This document shows positions 44,001 through 52,068 of a DNA stretch of 64,000 nucleotides, piece by piece. How positions within the stretch are numbered: position 1 is the stretch's first letter; the number at the start of each line of letters is the position of its first letter. The notes beneath the pieces were generated by a model. That model saw only the letters and a list, made by a program, of their open reading frames with translations, was not told the DNA's origin and made no database searches. A program made the translations under genes and the position numbers. Source of the stretch: Desulfolithobacter dissulfuricans (GTDB taxonomy: Bacteria > Desulfobacterota > Desulfobulbia > Desulfobulbales > Desulfobulbaceae); assembly GCF_025998535.1 (NCBI RefSeq), contig NZ_AP024233.1, forward strand, positions 2,178,001 to 2,242,000. The letters are read 5' to 3'.

Positions 44001-45346
44001 TAGGCCCCGATGTCAAGATCTATCGAAGTCAGGGACATGTTGCCGTAATCATACTCCTCGGCATCGTCCTGGGAAGCGATCACCCTGGTCTCGAAGATCT
44101 CAACCGTACCGCCGTTATCATACTCCACGTGGAGCAGGGGAGAGGCATACCAGGCCTGATCGTAGGATATGGCCTCCCGCTGACCGCCAAGGTCGTCGAT
44201 CATAAAAACCATGGCGTTGCCGCTGACCCATGATGCCTGGTTGACGATCTCCTGGACAATGGGCTGCAGGTCCGGGGTCTTAGGGTCATTGGCCGAATCG
44301 AGCACATACATGGTACTGTCCATCGAACCGGAAACATCAAGCTCGATGAGCATGGCGGGGTTGACCAGGTTCTGGGCATACAAAGGCACATCGCCACAGA
44401 TGGGCCCGGTCACCAGTTCCTTGACCAGGAGAGTGGCGGTGAGCTCGTAATCGGCAAGTATACCATCGTCGTCATGGATGGTGATGATTCCCTGATAACT
44501 GCCGACACTTTCCAACTCCGAGCCCGCATACTGAACAGGAATGACGACGGAATCCCCGGCAGCCAGAGTACCGGAGGTGACACTGCAGCTCAGCCAGGTC
44601 ACGTTGTCGCTGATGGAGAAATTCAACGGCGCGCTACCGGTATTAGTCAAGACGAAGCTGGTATCCGAGGCCTGGATTCCCTCATAGGTGCTGACGCCAA
44701 CCTGATCTGCGGGATCCGTGGTTATCCTCGGGACCGCCGTCAGTTCATACTCTATCACAAGCCGCGGGATGCTTGAGCCGTCGCCGTACCCCTTCACCCG
44801 GGCACTGCCTGTACCTGTGAAAATAAATGCCATTGCGTTGCCGCTTGACCAGCCCGGCTGGTCAACGAGTTCCTGGACGATGGCTGCAAGGTCCGGAGTG
44901 ACGATATTATAGTTACCCGGAACCCATCGGTCCGGTTTCCAGGCAACAGTAGCCGCAGTCTGCACACGGGAGGTAATATCGTTGGTGATGTATTCGAATG
45001 TCGCCGGATCGGGATCGAGCTGTCCGGCGATGACCACATCCAGATTGTCGTTGCTGGACTTCCTGGTCAGCTCTATGCGCGCCGAAGTTATAAACGCTCC
45101 CGCGGGCACAGTGACGTTGGTGAACCGAATGCCAGTTGCGGAGAGAGCATAAGAATATCCTGCATAGAGTCCGTAATCACCGAAGTAGAGATCGAGGCTG
45201 TACTTCCAGATATTGCCTGCAGAAAGTTCAACGGCATCGTCAGAATCCTGGATGACTTTCCTGGTAAACGTTGTAGCGTCACCGGTACCGGCCGAAACAA
45301 CAAGCACGCAGAAAACGACTAACCACAAGATATACTTCGGTTTCAT
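41021..45346 (-). CDS. pilY1: PilY1-like type IV pilus tip protein with rearranged vWA domain
   Basis: A 1441-residue exported protein (signal peptide about 1-24). A beta-sandwich repeat (about 25-202) and a BACON-type domain (about 205-308) come first. A vWA metal site starts at LIELDVSGSMDS (about 333-344), and the vWA fold resumes near 525 (TRETRLKIAQDVLKNLV); between them lies a second sandwich-like unit whose halves seem swapped. The C-terminal half matches the PilY1 beta-propeller, with VYVGSNDGALHALDLATG, a Ca-loop-like DIDYDDYGDTLYFGDLYGRM and FDINGDGEFNDDD. PilY1 acts at the pilus tip in adhesion and pilus assembly. It follows minor pilin genes in one run. Confidence 0.9.
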   Translation of the reverse strand: MKPKYILWLVVFCVLVVSAGTGDATTFTRKVIQDSDDAVELSAGNIWKYSLDLYFGDYGLYAGYSYALSATGIRFTNVTVPAGAFITSARIELTRKSSNDNLDVVIAGQLDPDPATFEYITNDITSRVQTAATVAWKPDRWVPGNYNIVTPDLAAIVQELVDQPGWSSGNAMAFIFTGTGSARVKGYGDGSSIPRLVIEYELTAVPRITTDPADQVGVSTYEGIQASDTSFVLTNTGSAPLNFSISDNVTWLSCSVTSGTLAAGDSVVIPVQYAGSELESVGSYQGIITIHDDDGILADYELTATLLVKELVTGPICGDVPLYAQNLVNPAMLIELDVSGSMDSTMYVLDSANDPKTPDLQPIVQEIVNQASWVSGNAMVFMIDDLGGQREAISYDQAWYASPLLHVEYDNGGTVEIFETRVIASQDDAEEYDYGNMSLTSIDLDIGAYLSGIRFQDVTIPQGATILSAYLQFTSQSSLSSTTDAVIYGELVPDAASFTTASNDISSRTTTSSSVSWSSIPAWTVATRETRLKIAQDVLKNLVEDRAISWGFGSWTGNYSPADDYTRIHEGVKQRTVTETETLKTTIDSVSAGGMTPLEPSLLAAQKYFNGTKGALDGTYFDYTKDCQPKFLIEITDGLGNIETTLDGVIAKTNALADDKVTTVAIGFGIDDATQIQEIAKISNERGHAEDDLYALHEEDENGVGLPFLAMSGQALEEALNLVTTGVKKQLFYGSSPAPSTSVDHGTFVINAQFNAADWSGDLIATPYDPDTGALKKCYDSDGNETCDPDLIVGDCICWTASEMMPTVKSAWTVTPGGGGAGPAVEYLDATLSGDNYICKDLGDIIRSTPVIVEAPRKYYSFDNYRYFKYGDAASRSSMVYVGSNDGALHALDLATGVEQWRFYPEAVHDTLNMAASDPTYDSCDLFNYCHRYTVDGSPVVADVYLGSAYVVTDADGNITDPGWRTVLVNGLGNGGSAYFALDITTATNFDDVDPITYLWQFEDTELGFSTSTPGIERVSYDSTAITDFGGWAAFFGSGFDIGSNQLTKEAYAYGIEAYTGDPLWQSGGVDINRVKLEVANTLAYDGQTAEFVAGSVVTGSTSGATATIGTVLDEGDTGSLILVSNSISGTFQDNETITGSGGGVALVNGTLSSTSLDNALSDSLVVDIDYDDYGDTLYFGDLYGRMFRLTDIGKDQEPQVSLLFDIGTASHDTPIRAGGAYAYSETDNEVWLYFGTGQYEEQVDKYTTEQQYFFGLKDNLASPTETVGLDSLVSLVSTEVTSSISGEPATYRVIVGSNPGNEPWYVQLIADTNPSERVIARPMVVGGVVFFTTFRPDDDVCAGNGEAWLYALDYETGLPPDDPVFDINGDGEFNDDDQVLVGADLYQVAAVPIGRGIPTSPILEDDIIFVNTTDTPGSGLPVNLPDMKAQMRYWQDLSAQ

Positions 45347-45359
45347 GGACCGATCCCCT

Positions 45360-45842
45360 CTATTTTGAAACCTTTTCCACGCCGACAGTCACCTGCCTGC
45401 TGGCACTCTGACCACGGGTTCCAGTACTTGTAATGATATAGGAAAACTTAAGATACTGTTTGCTGTAGCCGGGAACCTTCCGGGGCGTCGAACTTCTGGC
45501 CACGGTATATGAATACGACGCACCGCCGAAGTCCTGGTCGGTCACCTCGGCCACCAAGGGAAAATCCTGGGCTGCATTGATACCGTTGAGCAGAGGCGGC
45601 GCAGAAGAGGATCCCCAGTTCTCAAGCCACTGAAAAGCCCGCATCCAGCCGCTTTCCGCCGCATAGAAAACATCCCTGCTCACCCGCTCATTGCCTGCTA
45701 TCTGCAGCTCAAACGTCGTGTTCCTTGTGGCAAAGGTTCCCAGAAGGGTCAGGACAAGCAACATGACCAGGGCAAGAACAAGGACAAAACCATTCTCGTT
45801 ATCGACCACGGGAAAATGGCCATCATGCTCTTTCTCGCTCAT
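45360..45842 (-). CDS. pilX: Minor pilin PilX-like
   Basis: A 160-residue protein with a single N-terminal hydrophobic helix (about 14-35, ENGFVLVLALVMLLVLTLLG) of the PilX_N type and no class III Phe-Thr-Leu site, then a small globular part with repeated aromatic and Ser/Thr strands (GGASYSYTVARSS). PilX with PilV, PilW and FimT helps prime pilus assembly at the inner membrane. It overlaps pilV by four bases and lies 13 bases before pilY1, so the run is one operon. Confidence 0.85.
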   Translation of the reverse strand: MSEKEHDGHFPVVDNENGFVLVLALVMLLVLTLLGTFATRNTTFELQIAGNERVSRDVFYAAESGWMRAFQWLENWGSSSAPPLLNGINAAQDFPLVAEVTDQDFGGASYSYTVARSSTPRKVPGYSKQYLKFSYIITSTGTRGQSASRQVTVGVEKVSK

Positions 45843-46294
45843 TGAAATATTTCCGCCTTGATAAACTCTATACTGTGTGTCTTCTGGCCGGCAATGGTAT
45901 TATAGATAACGGATAGATTGATAGTTTTAAGGCCCCGTTCGTCATATTCATCCACATCGGCATCACCGTCGTTGTCAATACCGTCACTGCTCCAGGCTGT
46001 CACTGTCCACGACAGAGATATCACACCTTCAGGCAAACCGGTGGTAATGGTATGTGGATTGTTCGCCGCATCGGTATCAAGTTGGCTGTCGTCGTAGGAA
46101 AGATAGATAAGTTCCTCCAGTTTGTCGGCAAGTACGGTCGACGACACGGTCATTGCCTGAGCCGCGGAATTTCCCTTGAGTGTTGTCGTAACCATGGTGT
46201 AGAGCGACAAAATTCCGATCGCAAGTATCAGCAATGCAACGATCGACTCAACCAGGGTAAAACCGGCTTCATCGTATCCTGCTTGAAACTTCAT
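45839..46294 (-). CDS. pilV: Minor pilin PilV-like
   Basis: A 151-residue type IV pilin-like protein. The prepilin peptidase site is DEAGFTLVESIVALLIL (cleavage after Gly, then FTLVES with the Glu at mature position 5), followed by a hydrophobic helix. It overlaps the pilX gene and is one base from pilW, a standard minor-pilin order. Acidic loops DNDGDADVDEYDERG could bind calcium. Role: part of the priming complex for pili. Confidence 0.9.
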   Translation of the reverse strand: MKFQAGYDEAGFTLVESIVALLILAIGILSLYTMVTTTLKGNSAAQAMTVSSTVLADKLEELIYLSYDDSQLDTDAANNPHTITTGLPEGVISLSWTVTAWSSDGIDNDGDADVDEYDERGLKTINLSVIYNTIAGQKTHSIEFIKAEIFQ

Positions 46295-46295
46295 A

Positions 46296-47006
46296 TTACA
46301 ATCCCAGATTTCTACACTGCACCGACATGATCAGAAGACGGCGTCGATAATTATCATTAAAAGGTCCCCAACTGGCTCCAGATGCTGTCGTATAAGTCCT
46401 GCTATTGGTGAAATCCGGATCAGGGTAGCCGGCCCGAGCAAGCACTGAAACCCGTACCGCCCGGATCTGATCGAGTTGGGCCGGCGCGGTCGTCTCGGTG
46501 CCATCGGCAAGGAGATAATAAAATTCGATGGCCTGAATATTGTCGGCAATGGACTGATACCCGCCACCGGTATCTTTACCCAGGGAGGCAGCATCGTCAT
46601 TACGGCCGTTCTGATTGAGGTCATCGACCATGCCGTCCCCGTCAGCATCATCGGCATCCCGAAAGCCGAAACTGATCGATTCGCTCGTTCCACCCAACGA
46701 ACCGTCGCCGTCCCTGTCCAGAGTGAAGTTCAATCTCGCCACAGTTGCCGAGGTGATACCCGCCCCGGCGGTACCCTGTTCATCTAGACCGGCGATCCGG
46801 ATCTCATCGGTCATCAGCATCAGCCCCGCCCTGAGATTCTGCTGCATCTCGGAAACCGCGTTCTGTACCGTGTAGGTCCGCTGCTGCACGATGTAGGCTG
46901 AATAAATGGCTGCGACAATGATGCCGGAAATGACCAGAGTGATCATCAGTTCGACGATAGTAAATCCCCCATTGCCCAAGCCTGCCTTGAAAGTAGCGTT
47001 GCTCAT
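46296..47006 (-). CDS. pilW: Minor pilin PilW-like
   Basis: A 236-residue pilin-like protein with the class III site NGGFTIVELMITLVISGIIV and the PilW-type AIYSAYIVQQRTYTVQNAVSEMQQNLRAGLMLMTDEIR that follows the helix. The C-terminal part has Asp-rich loops (DRDGDGSLGGTSE and DADDADGDGMVDDLNQNGRNDD) like calcium-binding repeats. The ATG at 47006, overlapping the fimT-like stop, is preferred to a codon seven residues earlier. It belongs to the fimT-pilWVX-pilY1 run. Confidence 0.9.
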   Translation of the reverse strand: MSNATFKAGLGNGGFTIVELMITLVISGIIVAAIYSAYIVQQRTYTVQNAVSEMQQNLRAGLMLMTDEIRIAGLDEQGTAGAGITSATVARLNFTLDRDGDGSLGGTSESISFGFRDADDADGDGMVDDLNQNGRNDDAASLGKDTGGGYQSIADNIQAIEFYYLLADGTETTAPAQLDQIRAVRVSVLARAGYPDPDFTNSRTYTTASGASWGPFNDNYRRRLLIMSVQCRNLGL

Positions 47007-47584
47007 TGCCAGCTGCTCCCATTCCACTTCAAAAGCTTGATCACCCCACTGGACCTGGTGCCGACCGCATAGGTGGTGGAGGCATCCTGATGGACGAGGT
47101 AGACATATCCTGCGCTGCCCGTACCACGTGAGTTGAAGACTAAGACGTCACCGGCATAGGTTACGTCGTCATCGAATGTCGTGCCGACTGGGGTAGCGTT
47201 GACATTATGACCGTAGGCGACACCACTGCCATAAGATGCAAGGGTGACGGTGGCCAGGACAGTGTTATCGGCTATGGTCGTCCAGTCGTCATCCGCCCCC
47301 TTGTCCGTACAGAGGAAATAACGGTCATTGGCCGTATCAAAATAGATAGCCCGGTCCGCATTGTCGCGGACAGCCAGGCCTCGAGCTTTCTGCATATTGG
47401 CGTACAGATCTCGTGCCGCAGACTTGAGCCGCATGTTGGGCAACCAGTCCAACAGGTCAGGGGCAACAAAGGCAGCCATAATAGCCATGATCCCCAGAGC
47501 GATCATGATCTCGATCACTGTAAATCCGGATCTGTCGACCGGTATACGCTGTCTTTTTGTTTTTTGGGTGATTTCGACGAGCAC
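47003..47584 (-). CDS. fimT: FimT/GspH-type minor pseudopilin
   Basis: A 193-residue pilin-like protein with the cleavage site RSGFTVIEIMIALGIMAIMAAF, the hydrophobic helix and a GspH-like domain (LKSAARDLYANMQKARGLAVRDNADRAIYF). The open frame begins at 47665, but a GTG at 47584 with AAGGAG nine bases before it is a better start and puts the site near residue 20. It is the first gene of the minor-pilin/pilY1 run. A weak sigma-54-like box upstream was judged unconvincing. Confidence 0.85.
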   Translation of the reverse strand: MLVEITQKTKRQRIPVDRSGFTVIEIMIALGIMAIMAAFVAPDLLDWLPNMRLKSAARDLYANMQKARGLAVRDNADRAIYFDTANDRYFLCTDKGADDDWTTIADNTVLATVTLASYGSGVAYGHNVNATPVGTTFDDDVTYAGDVLVFNSRGTGSAGYVYLVHQDASTTYAVGTRSSGVIKLLKWNGSSWQ

Positions 47585-47942
47585 TGACTCAGTCTCCTTA
47601 TCTAGTACGCTGGTACGCAATCCCTCACTGATTTGTTGCCTACAAAAACAATGCCACAGAGACAAGCAGGATACAGATTACTCGACGAGAAGTTGTTTTT
47701 TCTGTCTTATCAGTCAACTGGAACCAGGCGGCCTAACATTTTCAGGCCCACACCATGTTCACCGATGACAAAAAAACGAGAGAAAATATTAAAAAAGTTT
47801 ACAACAAAAAGTTATCTATAAAAAATCTTAATACAACTCCTCTCACAATCAGCTCTCTTCCCAAAGGAGACAGAGGTCACTCCGAATCAAGCGCAAAGCT
47901 GCCGCCGACAACCGGCCATCAACACCCAATTCTACATTGACA
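47585..47942. other. AT-rich intergenic region
   Basis: About 360 bases between divergent genes, clearly richer in A and T than the rest of the window from about 47760 on. Promoters for the minor-pilin run and for the ATPase gene should lie here. No gene supported. Confidence 0.5.
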
Positions 47943-47968
47943 CTTGAAAATTTCATGATATTTTCAAG
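47943..47968. promoter_or_regulatory. Inverted repeat, probable operator of the DUF4143 ATPase gene
   Basis: CTTGAAAA (47943-47950) and TTTTCAAG (47961-47968) form a perfect 8-10-8 inverted repeat 32 bases before the ATG, overlapping where a promoter would be. Such a position fits a repressor site. Confidence 0.5.
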
Positions 47969-47999
47969 TATAACTTAAAATATCTTCAGCAGAAAATAC

Positions 48000-49148
48000 A
48001 TGATTCCAAGAAAACTCAAGCTGCCACCTGCAGGCGAAGAAACCTTTTTTTTATGGGGTCCACGACAAACCGGCAAGTCAACGCTTCTACGGATATCCTA
48101 TCCTGATGCTTACTGGATCGACCTTCTGAAAGCTGAAGAGTTCCGGCGCTATCTCACCAATCCGGAACTCCTCCGTCAGGAACTGCCAACAAACGGCCCA
48201 ATGCCCTTTGTCGTGATTGATGAAGTGCAGAAACTTCCCCAGTTGCTGGATGAAGTGCATTGGCTCCATGAAAATCGCGGCGTCCAGTTTGGACTGTGCG
48301 GATCAAGCGCCAGAAAGGTTAAACGGGGACATGCCAACCTGCTGGGAGGACGGGCGATCCGCTATGAACTTTTTGGTTTTGTTTCGGCGGAACTGTTCCC
48401 TGATTTCGACCTGAACAGACTACTGAATCATGGGTATCTTCCCAGAATATATACGTCCGAACGACCGCGCAGACTGCTTAACGCCTATGTATCGGATTAC
48501 CTGAAAGAAGAAATTGCGGCAGAGGGCCTGGTACGAAACCTGCCCGTTTTTTCGGATTTTTTGAATCTGGCGGCACTGTCGGACACGGAAACAGTCAATT
48601 TTTCCACCATTGCACGGGATTGCGGAGTATCAAGCCAGACAATCAAAGGATATTTTCAGATTCTTGAAGATACCCTGCTCGGCAGATGGCTGCCAAGTTT
48701 CCGCAAACGACCCAAAAGAAGAGTTACCGCAGCTGCGAAATTTTATTTTACAGATGTGGGAATCGTCAACTTTCTGGCAAAACGGGGAATCCTGCAACAG
48801 GGATCTCCCTTGTTCGGCAAGGCCTTTGAAAACTGGTGCTTTCATGAACTTGTCGCCTACAACATGTACAGTGAAGCGTATGCAGAGTTGTACTACTGGC
48901 GACTTGCAGGCGGCACAGAGGTGGACTTCATTGTCAATGACATGGAGATTGCCATCGAAGCAAAGGCTGCAAAAAAAATTTCATCCCAACATATGAAAGG
49001 AATGCGCAGCCTGCAGATCGACCACCCGGAAATAAAACGCAGGATCATCGTCTGCTGCGAGGACAAGCCACGGGTAACGGATGACAACATAGAAATTCTT
49101 CCCGCGCGGATATTTGCAGAAACGCTGTGGAATGGAGAACTGTTTTAG
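48000..49148 (+). CDS. AAA ATPase of the AAA_14/DUF4143 family
   Basis: A 382-residue protein with Walker A LWGPRQTGKSTLL (about 19-31), Walker B FVVIDEVQKLP, the LCGSSARKV block, and a C-terminal DUF4143 domain ending in a nuclease-like GGTEVDFIV...AIEAKA segment (a PD-(D/E)XK-like D-E-K set at about 308-322). The family is scattered by gene transfer and its function is unknown. The gene and its leader are more AT-rich than the neighbours and it separates two pilus clusters, so it is probably an acquired gene. Its stop overlaps the end of the convergent regulator gene by four bases. Confidence 0.9.
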   Translation: MIPRKLKLPPAGEETFFLWGPRQTGKSTLLRISYPDAYWIDLLKAEEFRRYLTNPELLRQELPTNGPMPFVVIDEVQKLPQLLDEVHWLHENRGVQFGLCGSSARKVKRGHANLLGGRAIRYELFGFVSAELFPDFDLNRLLNHGYLPRIYTSERPRRLLNAYVSDYLKEEIAAEGLVRNLPVFSDFLNLAALSDTETVNFSTIARDCGVSSQTIKGYFQILEDTLLGRWLPSFRKRPKRRVTAAAKFYFTDVGIVNFLAKRGILQQGSPLFGKAFENWCFHELVAYNMYSEAYAELYYWRLAGGTEVDFIVNDMEIAIEAKAAKKISSQHMKGMRSLQIDHPEIKRRIIVCCEDKPRVTDDNIEILPARIFAETLWNGELF

Positions 49149-50545
49149 TTGTTCTGCAGACCATATTCCCTGATCTTGGCCAGCAGCGAGGGATAGCTGA
49201 GTTCGAGGAGTTCGGCCGCCCGGCTCTTGTTACCGCCCACCGCCTCCAGGGCCCGGGCAATCAACCGTTTTTCCATGATCTTCTTGGCTTTTTTAAGGGA
49301 ATATGTGTTGAAGAAATCGTCGATCCGCCGGTTCTCAGGCCTGGAACCAAGGGTATCGGGCAGGTTTTCCGGGAGGATGATCTGCTTTTCAGCCAGGATG
49401 GCAGCTCTTTCGATGACATTTTCCAGTTCACGCACATTCCCCGGCCACGGGTTGGCGACCAGCCGGCTGACAGCCGAGGGTGAAATACCCTTGACCTGAA
49501 GCCCGGTCGCTGCGTTGACCTTGTGGAGAAAATGTTCTGCCAGCAGCGGGATGTCCTCCACCCGCTCCCGCAGAGGAGGTAAACGGATCTCCACCACGTT
49601 GAGACGGAAATAGAGGTCTTCGCGAAACTGTCCCGCCTGCACCTCCTTGGCAAGATCCCTGGCAGTGGCGCAGAGAATGCGGACATCCACCGGTATCTCC
49701 CGGGAGCCACCTATCCGCCGTATTGTCCGCTCCTGCAGCACCCGAAGAAGCTTGACCTGCATACCAAGCGGCAGCTCACCGATTTCATCAAGAAACAGGG
49801 TTCCGCCTTCAGCCTGCTCAAAAAGCCCCTTCCTATCCTGGTCCGCGCCGGTAAAGGCGCCGCGCATGGAGCCGAAAAATTCGCTTTCCAGCAGGTTTTC
49901 CGGGATAGAGCCGCAGTTGATGGCCAGAAACGGCCTGTCCCGGCGCGGACTTTCAGCATGGATGCCGCGGGCGATCAGCTCCTTGCCGGTTCCCGACTCA
50001 CCGGTAATCAGCACGGTGGTGGTATGGCGAGCCACCTTGAGGGCCAGGGAAAACACCTCGTGCATGGCCTTGCTCCTGGCCACCATGCCCTTGAACCCCT
50101 GCCGGCTCTCCAGATCGGCCAGCCGCTTCTTCAGGCGGACATTTTCCTGCCGCAACCGCTCCCGCTCGCGGGCCTTGTTCAAGGTCAGAAGGATCTCATC
50201 GGCCTTGAACGGCTTGCTGATATAATCATAGGCCCCCTCCTTCATGGCCTCGATCGCGCTTTCGACAGTGCCGAAAGCAGACATCATGATAATGGTCGCC
50301 CCATGGGAAATATCTCGGGATTCCCTCAGAAAGTCCATTCCATCCAGGCGCGGCATGCGGATATCGCAGAGCACGAACTGGTATTGCTTTTGGCCGAGCA
50401 TGTCCAACCCTTCCCGGCCATCGGCCGCGCAGTCCACCACATAACCATGACCGGCCAGCAGCACCGACAGCATATGCCGCATGTTTTCCTCGTCATCGAT
50501 GACCAGAATCCGTTGTCTTGAATCGCTCAACTCGCTACGGCTCAT
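49145..50545 (-). CDS. pilR: Sigma-54 response regulator, PilR-like
   Basis: A 466-residue NtrC-type regulator: receiver with ILVIDDEENMRHML and phospho-Asp in FVLCDIRMPRLDG; AAA+ with GESGTGKE, GAFTGA and GGTLFLDEIGE; and Fis-type HTH (GGNKSRAAELLELSYPSLLAKI). It overlaps the kinase gene upstream by four bases. In Geobacter a PilS/PilR pair next to pilA drives the sigma-54 promoter of pilin. Here a sigma-54 element is found before the pilin gene at the head of the same gene run, so the PilR assignment rests mainly on context. Confidence 0.85.
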   Translation of the reverse strand: MSRSELSDSRQRILVIDDEENMRHMLSVLLAGHGYVVDCAADGREGLDMLGQKQYQFVLCDIRMPRLDGMDFLRESRDISHGATIIMMSAFGTVESAIEAMKEGAYDYISKPFKADEILLTLNKARERERLRQENVRLKKRLADLESRQGFKGMVARSKAMHEVFSLALKVARHTTTVLITGESGTGKELIARGIHAESPRRDRPFLAINCGSIPENLLESEFFGSMRGAFTGADQDRKGLFEQAEGGTLFLDEIGELPLGMQVKLLRVLQERTIRRIGGSREIPVDVRILCATARDLAKEVQAGQFREDLYFRLNVVEIRLPPLRERVEDIPLLAEHFLHKVNAATGLQVKGISPSAVSRLVANPWPGNVRELENVIERAAILAEKQIILPENLPDTLGSRPENRRIDDFFNTYSLKKAKKIMEKRLIARALEAVGGNKSRAAELLELSYPSLLAKIREYGLQNN

Positions 50546-52068
50546 GACCCTTGGCCTTTCGGTTCCATATCACCTGCCTGTTTCACGGCCACAGGCAGCT
50601 CGATTTCGACAGTCACCCCCTCGCCTTCCCGGCCCCGAAGCCTCATGCCCCCCCCTGCCCCCTCGATAATGGCAAGAGAAACCGCCAGGCCAAGACCGGT
50701 ACCCTTGCCAGGCTCCTTGGTGGTAAAGAAAGGATCGAAAACAGTATCAAGCATACCAGGTGCAATCCCCACGCCGTTATCCTCAATGGTTATCAGCACA
50801 ACCTCCCTCTCATCGTCTTCGGAAGAAACCGAGCGGTTTTCCGTCCGCAGCACGATGTGCCCTGACGGATCCGTCTCCTCTTTTGCCGCTACAGCATCGG
50901 CGGCATTGACCAGGCAGTTGAGAAATACCTGGCGCAGCTGCCCGGGATCGGCAACCACCCTGTCTCTTTCCGCATCCAGATGACAGGCAAGTGTCATTCC
51001 ATGAAAAAGCGGCAGGTCCCGGACCATCGCCCTTTCCGCCGCCAGCAGTTCGTGGACAGATACCTCACGCCGCTCACCTTTTGATACCCGTGCGAAATCG
51101 AGTAGTTGACGGATAAGACGAGTGACCCTCTCCAGTTCCTGTTCAGCCCGGCGGAGATATTCCTTCTGGTCTCCGCCCATGGCCTCAGTCTGCTGCAGCA
51201 ATCCCAGGTAGCCCTGGACGATCCCCAGGGGATTGCCTATTTCATGGGCAAGCCCGGCAGCCAGACGGCCCACAGAGGCCAGCTTTTCCGCCCGGATCAT
51301 TTCCTGCTGCTTTTCCTTGAGCCTGCGGTTCGCCAGGCCCAGTTCCCGCACCGACTGCTCGAGGGCAGCCCGGTCCCGTCCGATGCGGGCCAGCATGCTG
51401 TTCAGGCTCGTGGCCAGCCGGGCGAACTCGCTTGCACCACTCTGTTCTGCAAAGAGCCTGGTCTCGCTGTCCTCGTACCGGTCCGCCAGCCGGGCCAACC
51501 GCCCCACCGGACGCAGGACATAGTTACTGATCCGAAAAAAACCTATGGTACCAAGTATCAACAGGTTGACGCCCATGTAGACCAGCATGACCCTTTCAGC
51601 CCGCCCCAGGGCCGCGGCCAGCTCATCCAGAGCCACGGCAACACCGATTGCTCCACCTGAGGTATCACCGGGGATCGGCCTGGCCAGGACAACGACAGGC
51701 CGACTTCCCTGCAGCAGACCCTGCAGGGGGCTCACGGCCCTGATCACCTCCCGGCCGGTGACGGCCGCCTCGTCAAGCACCTGGGTCAGTGCTCCGGCCC
51801 GGCACCAGCTTTCTCCCGAGACCCTGGCTTTGCGGCCATCCAGGCGGTAACCGGCGCAGTCGGCTTTCCCGCCGAAGACCAGACGCCCAAGGAGAGCGTC
51901 CATCCCCGACCGCCCCTGGTCAAGGGCAAATTCCACCATGGTTTCAGCGTGCCGGATCTCCTGATGCATCCCCTGCCGCTGCCAGAACATGATCAGCACC
52001 AGGTTGACAAGCCCCATGGCCAGGACAAGAAGCACCACCAGGGTAAGGGTTATCTTGATTTTGAGCAT
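50542..52068 (-). CDS. pilS: Membrane sensor histidine kinase, PilS-like by context
   Basis: A 508-residue kinase with two membrane helices (about 5-28 and 180-200), a periplasmic domain containing two Cys (KADCAGY and ESWCRAG), HAMP, a coiled linker, DHp with AGLAHEIGNPLGIVQGY and an ATPase domain with EDNGVGIAPG and GTGLGLAV. Classical PilS has six helices, so this is a different sensor architecture in the same genetic place. Its start overlaps the O-antigen ligase-like gene by 19 bases and its stop the regulator gene by four. Confidence 0.85.
   Translation of the reverse strand: MLKIKITLTLVVLLVLAMGLVNLVLIMFWQRQGMHQEIRHAETMVEFALDQGRSGMDALLGRLVFGGKADCAGYRLDGRKARVSGESWCRAGALTQVLDEAAVTGREVIRAVSPLQGLLQGSRPVVVLARPIPGDTSGGAIGVAVALDELAAALGRAERVMLVYMGVNLLILGTIGFFRISNYVLRPVGRLARLADRYEDSETRLFAEQSGASEFARLATSLNSMLARIGRDRAALEQSVRELGLANRRLKEKQQEMIRAEKLASVGRLAAGLAHEIGNPLGIVQGYLGLLQQTEAMGGDQKEYLRRAEQELERVTRLIRQLLDFARVSKGERREVSVHELLAAERAMVRDLPLFHGMTLACHLDAERDRVVADPGQLRQVFLNCLVNAADAVAAKEETDPSGHIVLRTENRSVSSEDDEREVVLITIEDNGVGIAPGMLDTVFDPFFTTKEPGKGTGLGLAVSLAIIEGAGGGMRLRGREGEGVTVEIELPVAVKQAGDMEPKGQGS

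Noticed and set aside
47648-47665. Sigma-54 promoter for the minor-pilin run (TGGCATTGTTTTTGTA on the minus strand)
   Set aside because: The invariant GC of the -12 box is GT here, so the match fails at a key base.
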